This document shows, one piece after another, positions 41,501-53,230 of a stretch of 64,000 nt of DNA. A model generated the notes under the pieces. That model was not told where the DNA came from and made no database searches. It was given only the letters and a program-made list of their open reading frames with translations. The position numbers were made by a program, and so were the translations under genes. Origin of the DNA: Albula goreensis (lineage: Eukaryota > Chordata > Actinopteri > Albuliformes > Albulidae); NCBI GenBank assembly GCA_022829145.1, contig CM040743.1:25828646-25892645 (forward strand). Reading direction: 5' to 3'. Position 1 is the first letter of the stretch; each line of letters begins with the position of its first letter.

Positions 41501-44500
41501 ATATCAATAGACATATCTCATACGGAGATTCTAACATCAGCTTACCTGTCATCTAAACATAATTTGGCAAGACAAAGCAGTCAGCAAGATTTCTTGCACC
41601 AGAGAGACTTGGCTGGGCAACAAAAATATGCAACAAATCATTCAGCATGTAACTCATATTCTGGCTGCTGAATGCTGGAGAAATTCCACAATGGAAATGC
41701 CCTTGACTCTATCCAGCAGCAAACAACCACATGCATTTTACTGGGGTTTAACAGAACTAGACTTTTGTGACAACAAAATGTATGACAGCATAAAGTATCT
41801 GCTGCAGCAATCAAACAGACAACAATGTGATTTGTTTTTAAGCATTTCTGCATTTTCTGTGTTGCTATGTGAGCAATTTTGTTTTGGTATAAAAACTTAT
41901 AGAAATGAGCCCAAAGGGGACAATATAGATAGTGAAACACAAGGCAGAATTTTAGGTTAAATACAGACACAACAAACCTCACACGAGCTTTGTGACACAT
42001 TTGGTGATCTTCAAATATTTCACATTATGGAGCCAATTTACACTGGTGAAAACTATCAAAAATATCTCAAGTTCCACCATAGCTATGATAGACGGTATGA
42101 AAAGAGATATTTTGTGGGGTGTAAACAGAAGGATCTAGACTCAAAATTTGACATTCTATGCAACATCCAGAGGAAACACACAATGGAATCCCACCCAGGT
42201 GAAACATCTCAAAAGCAGGGAAAATTGAACAGAAAATGCAAATGACATATGTTGCTGTCATGATAGTCACATACAAAGCTGCCAATTTTCACCAATGTCG
42301 ACAAGCCCTTAGATGATTTCGCTTCAGCTCTCTTAGTTCACAACCCAGTTCTTAAAAAGACTACTGGGAAGATTTAATATACTCACATAAATAACTAGGA
42401 ATAATACAATGAAAAAGAGCAAGATCAAGCTCAAACTCTAAACCAACTATCTATCTGAAAATCACAGCTTTGAAACGGTCTAAAGTAAAATGAACCAACA
42501 ATCACCAGCTGCTCAGAAATAACGACCAACCTCTGCATGAAAACCACTTTTCAGGTGAACACATTATCTGACAGGCAGACAGATGTCCTGGCTTTGTGTG
42601 TGGGTGTGTGAGCGTGCATGTGTCAGCTGTAAATAAACATGACAGTGGCATCTCAGCCAAGTCCTGCTGGACTGTTGCAGGGTACAGAAATGGAAGATTC
42701 ACACAGCAAACCAGAAAGGGTTCCATTACCACAATGTAAGCTTGTGATCAAAAAGCACAATAATCAAAAAAGAATGTATTGCATTAAATCATTGGTATAC
42801 AGTTTAAGTGTGGGTGTGACGAAGCATATTGGAGCGATATCAGTATCAGAAGCAACATTACAAAACTTTTGAATATATCCATTTCAGCAGCATAACTGCT
42901 TCTACTTACAGGAAACGGACACTCCATAGATTTTAAAAAGGCAAGGCAGTAAATAACTTTAGGTAATGCATTCTATGTTGTTGGCTGCAGTATGTGTTTG
43001 GAAATTAAAATATTCCCCAAAGAGAAAATCAGACCACAGCAGAGAAAAGCCACATGCTAGACTAATAACAGGTAAGTAGGTTTACAAACCTCAGTAACAG
43101 TTCTGCTCATACCACTGAAAAGGGTATTAGATACCACTTAAAATTTGACCACTCCCTACTGGATAATGAGAACTGACTACATGCATGAATAACTCGGTGA
43201 GAGAGTGCTTTTTGGGAACGCAATACACTGATACTATAGCTACAATGATTTTCATATTTTCAGTTCCATTCTGGTAGTGTTATAGCTGCTCTACCAGCAT
43301 CTTTTCATAATGCTACCACAAAGACAACCTGACACATATCTTAAGGACATACAGACCAACAAACATCATTAAATCCTAATTTAATTCTGATGTATTCTGA
43401 TAAAGGCATCTAAGGTGCTTTGGCCTAATTAGCAGGGAAGTAAACAGTAGGGAGAACTCATTACTGTAATGCATAATTTCAGCTGTCACAGTATGTGAGA
43501 AATAGTTCAGAATCTTGGCTATAATTTATTCATGGTTTACTCCAGCTGGGTGCACCACAGACATCTGAGTTCCACTGGCTGCGCCTCACCAAAGTTCCAG
43601 CCCTTAACTTTGCAGTCAAGAGCGATGGCTGAGGGGGGAAAGATTAGTCACTGCAGCTTTGACCTGTGGTCACATCACACCATAGCAGTCAAGCAGAACG
43701 AGCGAGGCAGGCCAGAGTTAGAAGTACCACTCTTTCACATCCAAAATTCAAATACAAGACCGCATCTGGTCAGTCAGTTCCCCAAACTCATTAAAATCTG
43801 TGACGATATAGTTCAAACAAGGAGGCAAAAACACCAGACCATATACATTTCAAGAAGAACAGCATGCAGGCAACACCCAATGTGGTCGAAGCCAGTAGCG
43901 CCATTCATTAGTGGTAACTTGAGAGGACAGGCCACAAACAGCACATGCGAAAATGGCATGGAAACCAGGCGGGCACGCTTCTCAATACTCTGTATGTCTG
44001 CCGCTGTCCCGGCAGCCAGCTCTTCTTCTGTTGCACGTCCTCTGGTGTACCGTGATTTCTTAGAGGCTAGTGGGTCAAAAGAGACAGGGGACTCTTGGGA
44101 AATGGAGAAAAATAATGAGGGTGAGCCACAGATTCAGGAGAGAAAGGAAGAGACAAGGCAGTAGAGACAGGTAGGGAGAAAAACGAAACACATAACAGCA
44201 CAAGAATCCATGAATATTTTAATTCCGTTTTTCAGGTGCACTAGTTGTAGAAAAGTCAAAGAAATAACTTTTTTTTCCTTGGATACACAGAAAGATAATT
44301 GTTTAATAATCTATTTACCATATCTTTACAAAATTTTAATTGGTGTAATCCAAAGTCTTTAAGAGTACAGAATTCAGGTAACGATTATCTCATTTTTTTG
44401 AAAGCACAAGCATAGAGGACAAGGATGGTAAGACTACACAATTTGGAACTGTTCTGGGGGCAGAATGGAGGTTTTTGTTTCTTCCTGGATCTCTGTGCTA

Positions 44501-47500
44501 CAGAAACAGTAATGCCAACTATATTCCATCAGATATGTGTATTCTACCTGCCAAAAAGCACTTAATCACAGCTCTTGATTACGGTACTGCTTCATAGATA
44601 TTATTAGACATTAAACAATCACATTTTTCAGTACAGAAAGTCAACTGCAGTTCAGGCATAAAATTGTCATGAATAAAATAGACTTTAGAAACATGTTAGA
44701 AAATGTTCTGCACAACCACACCTAACTTTTAAAATTGTAACAAAATAAGCATAAGACCATAGTGATTTCACAGGCTCATGTTATATTATATTAAATCAAT
44801 GTAATGGACACTCTAGAGTGAATTAAAATTAAAGCAACTAAGTGCATATGATAGGATTTCAAGAGCAATGGCTAAGGTACAGAAGGACCAGGTCCAGAAG
44901 TAACACTAGTAACCATTCTGATTTGAGGGTGAGAGCTTTTAGACTGATGACTTGTCACATGGCACAAAGAATATTCTGATTAGCACAGCAGGAAGGTAAC
45001 AAGAATAATTGAGCTGATTTGATGAATAGCGGTCATCTTGTTAATTCCAGTACTGTATATGTTTAGAAACAAGTTCTTATCATTTTCCATTCTGAAGTGT
45101 CAGCAGGACACCTCCCTGAGTGTACAGATATTTGAAAAATATGATACATCTTTATTGAGAGTAATATTAAACAGTATTAAAAAGTCACATATTTCAAGAA
45201 CTGGGTCCTTTTGGTAAGACAGGAAAACAAACACAATGTGCTGGCGAAAGCAACATTTACATCTAAAATGAGATGATGTCCAGTTATCTCAAGAGAAATG
45301 CTTTGACAGTGCACATAGAAAAAATGACATGGTATCCATGCTGCTGTCAATTTAATTCTGTCGATTAAAGCATCATAAGGGAAAAAAAGAAAACAGGCGG
45401 TGCTCTATGGAGTACTTGTCCTTATAGACTCTTCCTTATAGACTTCCTTCATATGAAAGGTAAGAAATTATGTATGTTTCCCAAAAACATTCAGTAAATT
45501 AGGCAAACAATCAATATTCTGATTAGCATTTCTTCTTATGGGTACTACCTTCTGAAAGACAAAAGATTTTTTCCTCAAAATATTTGTGTTCTTCAGGGAT
45601 CATGTTAACTAGCAATAGTAACTAAATTACTCAATGCATGAAATTATCTTGGTATTAAATAATAGTACAGAAATCAAACGATAAATTGTATAGTATAGGA
45701 CTTCCAATGTCTACAAAAGTAAAGAAATTGTGTAAAGTTATTTAGTCAAGTCATAAGTTCTCACACATTGTTCAAAGGCTAGTGATGGCTGAGCACTTTC
45801 ACTCAAATCTCTGTGAAAAGACAATGTTATATAACTCTGTGTGGATCTCTAACATCTCCAGAGATCGGAAATTCCACAAACAGAGGCTTTTCAAGACCCA
45901 CCCATAGTTTAGGCACCAGTTCGGTCACGGGAAATTGGAGTAGATTAAAGATAATGTTTTTCCAATTGCAAGTGTCAAAATATTTTAGCCCCCTTGGGAA
46001 CTGGAGGCTGAAAACACTCAGACAGAATTTCACAGCACTTTCATTTACAAACTGACAGCAAAGAACCAATAACTTCAGAGGTACCCTATACAATTCAGTA
46101 AACCAAAATTCACAAAACAACAATAAATAAGAGAGGAAAAGACAAGACTATCTACATTGTGACCAGACAAAGGTTAAATGAATTGTCACTAACCTGATGT
46201 TGTCACTAACCTGAAACAAACCTGCCAATTACATGGTTGAACATGCAAAAAATATGAAAGACTTTTAAATAATTGTTTAATTAGACCATGGCACAATAAT
46301 ACAGATGATCAAATGATATGAGGATCAAATACAACTACAGTAGAAATGTAATACCTTCCATTTGGGTGGCTAAAGGTTATGTATTCTTGTTTGATACCTG
46401 AATGAAAAAAAAAAAAAATTAGGATACCCAGTAATCAAGATATTGCTGTCTCATGGGCAGGGATTCCTTTAACCAAAAATTATACTTTGTGTGGGTCTAC
46501 TGTTTTTTTAAAAGCTTTTACAGATAACATTCAAAAGTCACCTGTCATTTTGACAAATGAATACATTATATATTGAGGCTTATAACACACTTGGTACATA
46601 TCACATATGCAACAATATGACATCAACATATCAATTATTTAAGATACAGACAGAAATGCGATTGATAATATGGTTATTTCACTTGTCCTTCACATGTCCT
46701 TACAACACCACCTTAAATCCTGTTCATTGTGGTGAAGGAAAGATGTTAATGTTGGCTGAAACACTGTTTATGGGTAAAATTACTGTTACTTGCCCCTATT
46801 TGCTATCAATAGCCTTTTCACTTTAAAAAATGTTGTTATTTTAGACACTTTGTAGAACTTGAATGTTATAAATTGGCCAATGCATTATATCCTTGTGTTT
46901 TTGATACATTAATAATGTGTAACTATTACAACCAAGTCATTATAAGACAACAGATTTGAACCCAACAGGAATCTGTATGTGTATGTCTTACGCATTTCTC
47001 ATAACTAGTGTTTTAGGGGCTTGTTTGGTATGGGAAACATAGACCATTGGAAAACATTTAGGCAGAAACAAGACTTCTTTTTGATTTGCTATTTGGTGCT
47101 TGACAAAAAAATATGACAACAAAAAGTCATTTAAAAGCATTTTTCATTGCCTAGAGGTGTGTGCTCAAGTTCTGAAAATTACATATGAGAACACATAGCT
47201 TTAAAACCTCCCTTATCTTTATTAAGTTTCTTTTGGCACTTCTCTGACTGTAATGCCAAAGCATTGAAAGCAACCTGAATCCCAAATCATTCAGATCACT
47301 GCATTGCACCTTCAGAAAACTATGCAAAAAAGAAGCTGAGTCAAAGATCAGATACTAGGGTGCTTACACAAACAAACAAGAACTAACTTTGCATGGGAAT
47401 TTGTACGGTAAAAACAATCTCAGCTTCACAAAATAAAATCATACCTGCTACTCACAAACACTGACATGCACAATAACTACAAATGCAGCAAGAAACAGTA

Positions 47501-50500
47501 ACCATAAAAATATGCTAAAACCAGAAGAGGCCAGGCATCAACAGCAGACACAGCCAGCTAATTAGAGGTATGAATGCACCATAAAAAAGCGGCATGCCGA
47601 GAGGCAGTTTCTGTAGGGGCAGTGGGGGCACACTAGCAAACACTAATGGCACCCCGAAGGAGTGCAGACCAATCAGGCTCAAGAAACATGTTGCTGTGAA
47701 AAAGCCCTATGCCTGAGCTGATTGGGTGCCAGCCTGACTGGATGTTGACCTAGAAGCTCACCCAGCTGAGTGTAACCAGAGCCCTCCTCAGGGATTCACC
47801 ACAAAGGTCATTCTAGGCTGTATTTGTACAGTGCCACAGCTTCTTAGGTGGTTTTAAAATCCGCCTTGTTGAGGGACAGCTGGTCTTTGGGGCACAGAGT
47901 TGGGAATCACTCACGTTCGGTTCCAGGGGGGAGGGCTTGGATACCGCGTGGAGGAGAGGTTTCTTAAATCGAGGCAATCCATTATCTTCACTTGGAAGAA
48001 ATGTGTGAATGAGTTTTAAGTCCACCTCTTGAGCTTTGTCAGCTAGCCTATTTTCACAGCAAATTAAATTCAGCGGCCCTGAGCAAAAGCAGAGCCTGTG
48101 CGGAAAATTCTGAATGTTTTTAATACTCCACCAAGGAAGGCTGTTCGATACTCAGTTTAATCCAACATGTAATTACAGGAAATGTAGTGATACTGTTATT
48201 AATTTGAGTATATAATATATTTTAACTGATGGTGGAAGTTTATTTAATACATTATATAGATGAAATACAGATTAGGTGCTCATATTGAAAAACAGTATGG
48301 AATGAAAGTACACAGTACCATTAACGCTTTCTTCAACATAGAAAGTCTCCATTAGCACTTGTTAGGTTGCTTCTTCCCCTTTTGTCTTCAGTTTTATGGA
48401 TACATGTATTTACATTACACTGATATGACTTTACCCTTCTCAATGGCAACTGATGAATGAAGCCTCGTTTCAGTTTTGAAGCATGGTAACTCTCATCCCC
48501 TCAACTGAGAGCCAACTGTCCCTGACCTTCCACTTGAACAGCTGGGCTAAAGGTTAACATTCCCCTCTCTTAAATAAATAAACTGCTTCATTCATTGCAT
48601 GAAGACAAACTACATTTCCAACTCAATATCAGAAATGGAATAAGGGTGTAATTAAAAAAAAAAACAAACAACATAAAAAACACTGTATGTGTTACCATGG
48701 GATATAGTCTAATTATAGTTCTTCAAGACCCTGCACTGGCCTAAATACATACACAACCTTGAGGGATGATCGGTTTCAGAAGCAGAAAGGAGGACAGACA
48801 GATAAATACAATTCTGAAAATGTAATTGGATACAGCAGGCACTGTAAAAAACCCTCTGCTCCAAGGGTATGAATTAACTATTGACTGCCTGCATGCGGAG
48901 TGAAAGCCCAGTGGCCAAATGTGTGGAAATGACCCCTGTGGGCTAGCCTTTGTGCAGCACATCACCGTTTCCTCAAGTCAGTCTAGCTGGAATGCCATTC
49001 ACTAGTACAGCTAAGCAGATGGAAGTATTTTTCCCTTACCTCGTCAACAGAATTTTCTGTTGGCATTTACAACAATGTTGCTTGTCGGTTAAAAAAAAAA
49101 AAAAGATTCAATCCTCGATGTTAAGAACAAATCACACCTGATTATTCTGACCAGAAGTCTCAATTTTGATGTCAAGAAAATTGAATTCTTCGAAAGCAAT
49201 CTATGGCAGGACAGCGACCAGAAAGAGTGATTGACAGCATGACAAACTACACTCAAAATACCCACAGGCACTGATGAAGTAGAGAGAGGCCACATTACAG
49301 CTGCTGAAAGGATGAGAAATGAGAGCAGATTCTGTTACATACAGCAGAACTTGACTGAAAAGGTACTTCACAATTGCAGGCAGCTGAAACTGTAATCTAT
49401 TTGTTCCAGGAGGAAGGCCTTTTGTTTCCTGGAGGCTTCAGTTTTGTGGCTCACGTTACAGTACGTTAAATGTACAAATTGCAATGAGGTTCCAAGCACC
49501 TAGTCACAAAATTAGGCCGGATCTCCAAGCAAGACAGGACGCCAGTTTTAAGCAGAGGATTCACAAATACACTCATTATAGTGAATGCACGAAATAAATA
49601 AATAAATTCTCCACACTGTTTCCTGGCCAAACAATGCACTCGCTTAACTCATGCCACATCTTCTTCTGATTACTTTTCCTCAAATATATGTTATGTTTGT
49701 TTTAATAGCACTTTTAATATTTTTATACTTTATTTTAAAAAAACAAAAAAAAAACCTAACTAGGGATGGGAGTTGGAAACTAGCAATAGCTAAAATCTCT
49801 GTATGCAGAACATCAGCTATGTGAACCTGGTGTAAACTGGCAGTAATGAACCTATGTCTCTTGGCATTGTCCCTATTCAAATAAACATTAAAAAATTCAA
49901 CAGTATAAATAAAACTTAAGTGTAAAACTACATAAAACAGCATAAACAAAACTCCCTTTCAAAAAAAGGTCCTTCCTATAGCTCTATTACGAAAAGTCGC
50001 TTTGGTGTCCTGGAGAAATTCCCACAATGGTCATTACAACCCTGCAGTCGGGATGGCATTTTCCAGTCAAATAAGCTATGTTTTATTAAACAGCTGAAGT
50101 TCAGAACAGCCTCTTCAAAGCTGGAACAAAAGCCAGCCCCCCCTCTGGAACATCCACCCAGAAACTGCCCGGGGGTCAATTCATCTGAAAAAATGAAAAG
50201 CGTTTCACAGGAGAAGATGGAGGGAGGCAACTCTTCCTGTGCGGTTCACTTTATGTAACAATACAACCTGTATGTACACTTGCCAGACGTTTCTGTGACC
50301 AGTCTACCTCAGCTGCAATATGCTTAAATGCAGTCTACCTGAAATTCTGTAAACGCGCCAACAGCTGTGATGTTATCTCTTCATTGTGAGTCAGGTATTT
50401 TCCTACTTTCTTTCATGCAATGGTAGGTAGCAAACTCATCATACTCAGAATTAAATAAAAAATTATGGGTTGCATTTGTTAACCATGTGGCACCATGAGT

Positions 50501-51868
50501 CTTGCAATTCCCTTTTTGTTTTTTACTGTGTTGTGTGTTAATGTTGCGCAGCCCAACTATAGTGAAGATGGGTATTAAGTGGAGGGGGCCCCAAGCCTCC
50601 TGGGACACTGGCCAAGCCTGTTTTGGGTGTAGTATGTGCTCGGACTGTGTGCTACCAAGGCTAACTCTGCTCTGCTGAATTACTGAGGCAAAGAGTCTCC
50701 ATACTCCATTGACAGTCTGATCATGTAAGTTTAAATAACTTATTCCAAATCATTACATTTTCTGCCCAGAAATGTAAATCAAAGCCCAGATTTCCTCAGG
50801 TTGAGAAGTTCCTTAAAATTCAAACTGCTCACATGGTATCACTGTGCTATTTTTCAAAGCTCTTCAAAAACAAGTGATCATAATCCGCCCACACGCACAA
50901 AAAAAAAAAAAATGTGGGATTTGATAAGCCTCAGATTTCAGCACATAGGGGTGATGTCCCAGTTACAACACCTCGGTTTCACAGCTCCAAAGGGAAACAT
51001 TACTTGCATACTTTTTCTTTACACACAAACATGCGCAAAACACAAAGTTGCTCTGCCAGTTGACTGTGACTTGTCTGACTCAAGAGGTTTTACTCCACTG
51101 CAATTGAAGTTGTGTGAGTCACACTGGGGACTCCTCCCTTAACACCCATTCTACTGTCTCAGAACACAAAAGCCCCACCTGCCTGCATGCCACATGACAC
51201 AGAAATTCCAGTGGAGGAGGAATATGCCCACATGCTGACATATTGTCAATATACAGGTTGGCCCTACCTTCCTACCTGCACAGTGCACAACTATCTTCAT
51301 TACACATGAGAAGTATGACCACACAATATAACATACAAAACATGTCAATATCATTCTGATTCTCTGTCCAGCAGTGCTTAAAGTAAAGGCTGCCCGACTA
51401 TTTACAAACAAAACACCATACATTCTGTCCATCGGACATATGGCTTTGAATGTGGTTATGGAATTTTCAGACACAATTAGGGGCTAGTTGCTAAAAAGCA
51501 AATCCTCCACATAAAAAGAAACTCAAATGGATGCGCTCATCCATCACCCCATAACTATGAGAGATAGATGTATGCAACTTCTTACCTTGAGCAATGGCTA
51601 TAGATTCAAAGCGGTGGAGTTCTTTCAGTAAGCATGAGCGCTCAGCGGGATGAAGGCTGTAGATGAAGTCTCTTGCCCCCTGCGCCGAGTTCAGCGGCTC
51701 CATTGGTTCTTTGGGTGAATGTGTTCCCAAGCCACTACTCTGCATCAGGAATACCGGAGACAGAGACTTGCAAGTCAGGGGTGGGTTACCGCAGACCTTT
51801 CCCAACACGAACCTCGGTCTCAAAGTGAACGCCGGTCTTACGGCTCTTTGCAGACAAGGCCACAACAT
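27724..51868 (-). CDS. tmem65: Transmembrane protein 65, complete coding sequence in seven exons
   Basis: TMEM65 is a mitochondrial inner-membrane protein needed for sodium-dependent mitochondrial calcium release, also reported at the cardiac intercalated disc. Exons are 51586-51868, 39453-39497, 36585-36652, 34670-34724, 32854-32896, 31610-31715 and 27724-27825. They sum to 702 bases, in frame throughout, giving 233 residues (human about 240). Residues 1-60 are arginine-rich and poor in acids, fitting a mitochondrial presequence. The most conserved blocks are LNSAQGARDFIYSLHPAERS, FIGFGFLDNAIMI, and LSPKQVDMWQTR. Hydrophobic spans lie at about 111-132, 137-164 and 203-221, and the tail is acidic (GEDDDDKK). 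All introns have GT-AG ends. Intron 1 (39,498-51,585) is 12 kb. Intron 2 holds an intact Tc1-like transposon. Confidence 0.95.
28516..28575 (-). repeat. SINE-like tail remnant, antisense
   Basis: CATTTGGCA...TTATCCAGAGTGGC resembles the reverse complement of the common teleost SINE/LINE tail (gctctggataagagcgtctgc...). Short, with no recognisable head. It lies in TMEM65 intron 6. Confidence 0.45.
29050..30990 (+). mobile_element. Decayed APE-type LINE (L2/Rex-like) with 3' tail
   Basis: Plus-strand fragments follow LINE order. An endonuclease part is at about 29,490-29,560 (LNDFISEKKLRFMLLVETWL) and about 29,670-29,770. GNILDLVAPHGIIID and SVSDIGIYDHYCVFF follow at about 29,930-30,030, the conserved SDH-type end of the endonuclease. 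Reverse transcriptase scraps lie around 30,350-30,520. The C-terminal module LWNRLPKGIRDVDSVDIFKR is at about 30,690-30,760. The element ends with the typical AGTGCTATAT motif and an ATT-repeat tail. Many stops and frameshifts; inactive. It sits in TMEM65 intron 6, antisense to the gene. Confidence 0.75.
30939..30983. repeat. (ATT)n repeat forming the LINE 3' tail
   Basis: ATT units with two interruptions follow directly after the conserved LINE 3' end, as expected for elements that end in short tandem repeats. Confidence 0.85.
31308..31341. repeat. Poly-A tract of about 34 bases
   Basis: A pure A run in TMEM65 intron 6. I see no retroposed gene or SINE body immediately upstream of it. Confidence 0.9.
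34339..34390. repeat. Perfect 24-bp inverted repeat with 4-base loop
   Basis: Arms 34339-34362 and 34367-34390 are exact reverse complements. The left arm begins AAGGTTATGAGAGGCC, and the loop is CAGC. It would form a long uninterrupted hairpin in DNA or RNA. It lies in TMEM65 intron 4 and is followed by a short TG/TATG repeat. Confidence 0.95.
34887..35365. mobile_element. Foldback (long-palindrome) element, probably non-autonomous
   Basis: The left arm (about 34,887-35,022) and right arm (about 35,170-35,365) are diverged reverse complements. Both contain GTTGGTCCT near the outer end, then TATGCTGGTTTT, ATTCCAACCACAAC, AGAATCTTAA, and ATTGTTCATAATTGTT. The outer right end reads CAGCAGTGGTTCTCA in reverse complement, similar to common teleost hAT-like non-autonomous ends. 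No protein is encoded. It lies in TMEM65 intron 3. Confidence 0.7.
35366..35569 (+). repeat. Fragment of a dispersed repeat ending in poly-T
   Basis: Contains GATGAGATGTTAAACTAAGG followed by TCCTGACTC, a phrase I remember as recurring in many fish repeats. A tract of 25 T follows at 35545-35569. The family is uncertain. Confidence 0.4.
35930..36230. promoter_or_regulatory. Candidate conserved non-coding element in TMEM65 intron 3
   Basis: Unlike the flanking simple AT-rich DNA, this stretch has several homeodomain-type sites (CTAATTAG at about 35,952, TTAATTAGG at about 36,038), no open frame, no repeat character, and a mixed-composition core around 36,110-36,170. This is a guess from texture; no comparison was possible. 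Confidence 0.3.
37193..38766 (+). mobile_element. Apparently intact Tc1/mariner (DD37E) transposon
   Basis: A TA duplication flanks the element at 37193-37194 and 38765-38766; the body is 37195-38764 (1570 bp). Terminal inverted repeats of 27 bp (37195-37221 and 38738-38764) differ at one position; they start CAC[C/T]GCGTTCCAAATTATT. A second, weaker copy of the repeat lies inside each end (37384-37403 and 38566-38589). The single frame inside is unbroken. The element lies in TMEM65 intron 2 on the opposite strand. Near-identical ends and an open frame point to recent insertion. Confidence 0.93.
37422..38435 (+). CDS. Tc1/mariner transposase, full length, DD37E catalytic triad
   Basis: A 337-residue transposase, near the usual 340 for Tc1 elements, which cuts and pastes the element at TA sites. 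Helix-turn-helix 1 is at about residues 8-45 (LSASEKREIVKCLGQG and then DHRTIKRF) and helix-turn-helix 2 at about 62-108 (VSARQIRRIKRTA). The catalytic D is at 144 in LFTDECR, the second D at 236 in FMHDNAPSHAA, and the E at 274 in DLNPIENLW. Thirty-seven residues separate the last two, against 34 in classical Tc1 and Sleeping Beauty. The glycine-rich strand GGGGVMFWAGI is present. The ATG at 37422 lies shortly after the left end, with no upstream in-frame candidate. From memory the spacing fits the vertebrate TRT (DD37E) branch. No internal stops or frameshifts. Confidence 0.93.
   Translation: MGKKKDLSASEKREIVKCLGQGMKTLDISQKLKCDHRTIKRFVADSEHTRVRADKGTVRKVSARQIRRIKRTAAKMPLQSSKQIFEAAGAFGVPRTSRCRILQRLAVVHKPSIRPPLNNAHKQKRQQWAQKYIKTNFQTVLFTDECRATLDGPDGWSSGWLVDGHHLPTRLRRQQGGGGVMFWAGIMGRELVGPFRVPEGVKMTSEKYVEFLTDHFLPWYKKKNRAFRGKIIFMHDNAPSHAARNTSASLAAMGIKGEKLMMWPPSYPDLNPIENLWSILKQKIYEGGRQFTSKQQLWEAILTSCKEIQAETLQKLTSSMDARILKLLSNEGSYVKM
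39498..51585 (-). other. tmem65: TMEM65 intron 1 (12 kb), no gene recognised inside
   Basis: AT-rich and largely non-repetitive by eye, with short A/T homopolymers. The longest open frame (plus strand, 43,532-44,164, 210 codons) lies in a locally GC-richer patch and shows no known motif. The patch at about 47,540-47,800 is also locally GC-richer. I see no exon of another gene. Confidence 0.6.
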
Positions 51869-53230
51869 TGTGTTGTCAGGGGAAAAGTTTGCCTATACCG
51901 GTGAACCTGGAATTTAAGACATACAAAAGAAAAATATTAGCTGATATTTTTTTAAAAAATCGAGAAACTGCATTCTAGATCATGCCTTAAGACAACCACT
52001 TAGTTAGTCAGCCAAATCATCTAACTTGGCAGCCAACTGTCATGTCATGTTATTTCAATGTAGTAGTTTTGTAGGCAACCAAAAGACAGTCCGAACTGCC
52101 GAAATGCGAAGAATGGTTACGAGAACATCTGACGGGCAATAAACCCAGAAGATCGTAAGCTGGCAATGGCTTAGTCAGTGATACTAAAAAGCGTGACTCT
52201 CACCTCGTTGGCTAACTCGCTAGTTAGATAGCTAACTTAAGTAGTTGCACTTTGCTTACCTCTGCTCCACTAACCCTCACCCTACACTGTACCTTTTACG
52301 ACTATCAGCTAACATGAGCGAACCTAGCTATCGGTGCTGTCGGTATCTGGAAGTTCCTCGCAAAGTTAGATGACAATTTAATGCTTACCAATCTGAAACA
52401 ATAGTATTTTTTCCATTTAGTTAGCAAGCTAGCCATTAGCAAAGACGGCTTGACAGAAGCAGTTAATGTTAACATCCATATTCATAGCTAGCTCGTGAAC
52501 ACTCGTGTAGTGGAGCGATAGCTCATCAGCTTAGCATCAGATCAACTTCAATAACAAGCAACCTTATGTTAAAGTAAACTTGCAAATACAAAAATGCATA
52601 TCCCGCGACAGAAGGTTCCGTGAAGTTGAACATTTGAAGAACACAGCTCCACACTAACCTCACTCAAGAGCACATTGGTTTAAAATTCCCATATTTCCCT
52701 CGAGGTCAAAATAATACAACCACTAAACACACATTTCTTCGCTCCTTGATTAGTCTTCCTTTTGAAAAATTCGAGTACACATTCGTACCAAAAATGTGAC
52801 CGTGGTGAAAACGATGAGTCAATTGGAAACACTCATTGTGAACACTTCTTTCTACCAGCGTATAGAAGGTATACTGCCGGTTAGTTCTGTCGCAATAGCC
52901 TGCATTTATTGACTTTCCGAATTCCTCCAATGGCAGCTGTTAGCTAATTTCGGTATTCAGTTTTCTTCTATACTGCCTTCCAACATGAGTCGGCAATGTG
53001 TCTCTAAAGCAACTAACCTCCGCAAACTTGTTTTCAGTAGCATAGCAGTAGATGGAGCCCACACGCCCCACTTGGAAAATGAAACATAATTTATGCATTA
53101 TGGGATATGTGTTTCTGATGAAAAAAAGTAGTAACACCGACCGATGTTACGTCCTATTTAAACTATATTTCCCGAAAGGCAACCTAACACCACTACAGCT
53201 TACGTAGTGTTGTAGGAAATGTAGTTCCCA
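51869..53230 (-). promoter_or_regulatory. tmem65: TMEM65 5'UTR intron and promoter region
   Basis: Upstream of the ATG a 3' splice site (aaattccag, exon starting at about 51,914) suggests a leader intron. The best donor for a first non-coding exon is GCGGAG|GTTAGT at about 53,017; other donors at about 52,258 and 52,658 are possible. Above it, the minus strand at 53,214-53,224 has ACTACATTTCC, and the plus strand at 53,162-53,172 has ACTATATTTCC. Both resemble the ACTACAATTCCC motif bound by ZNF143 in TATA-less promoters. Predicted from signals only. Confidence 0.4.
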
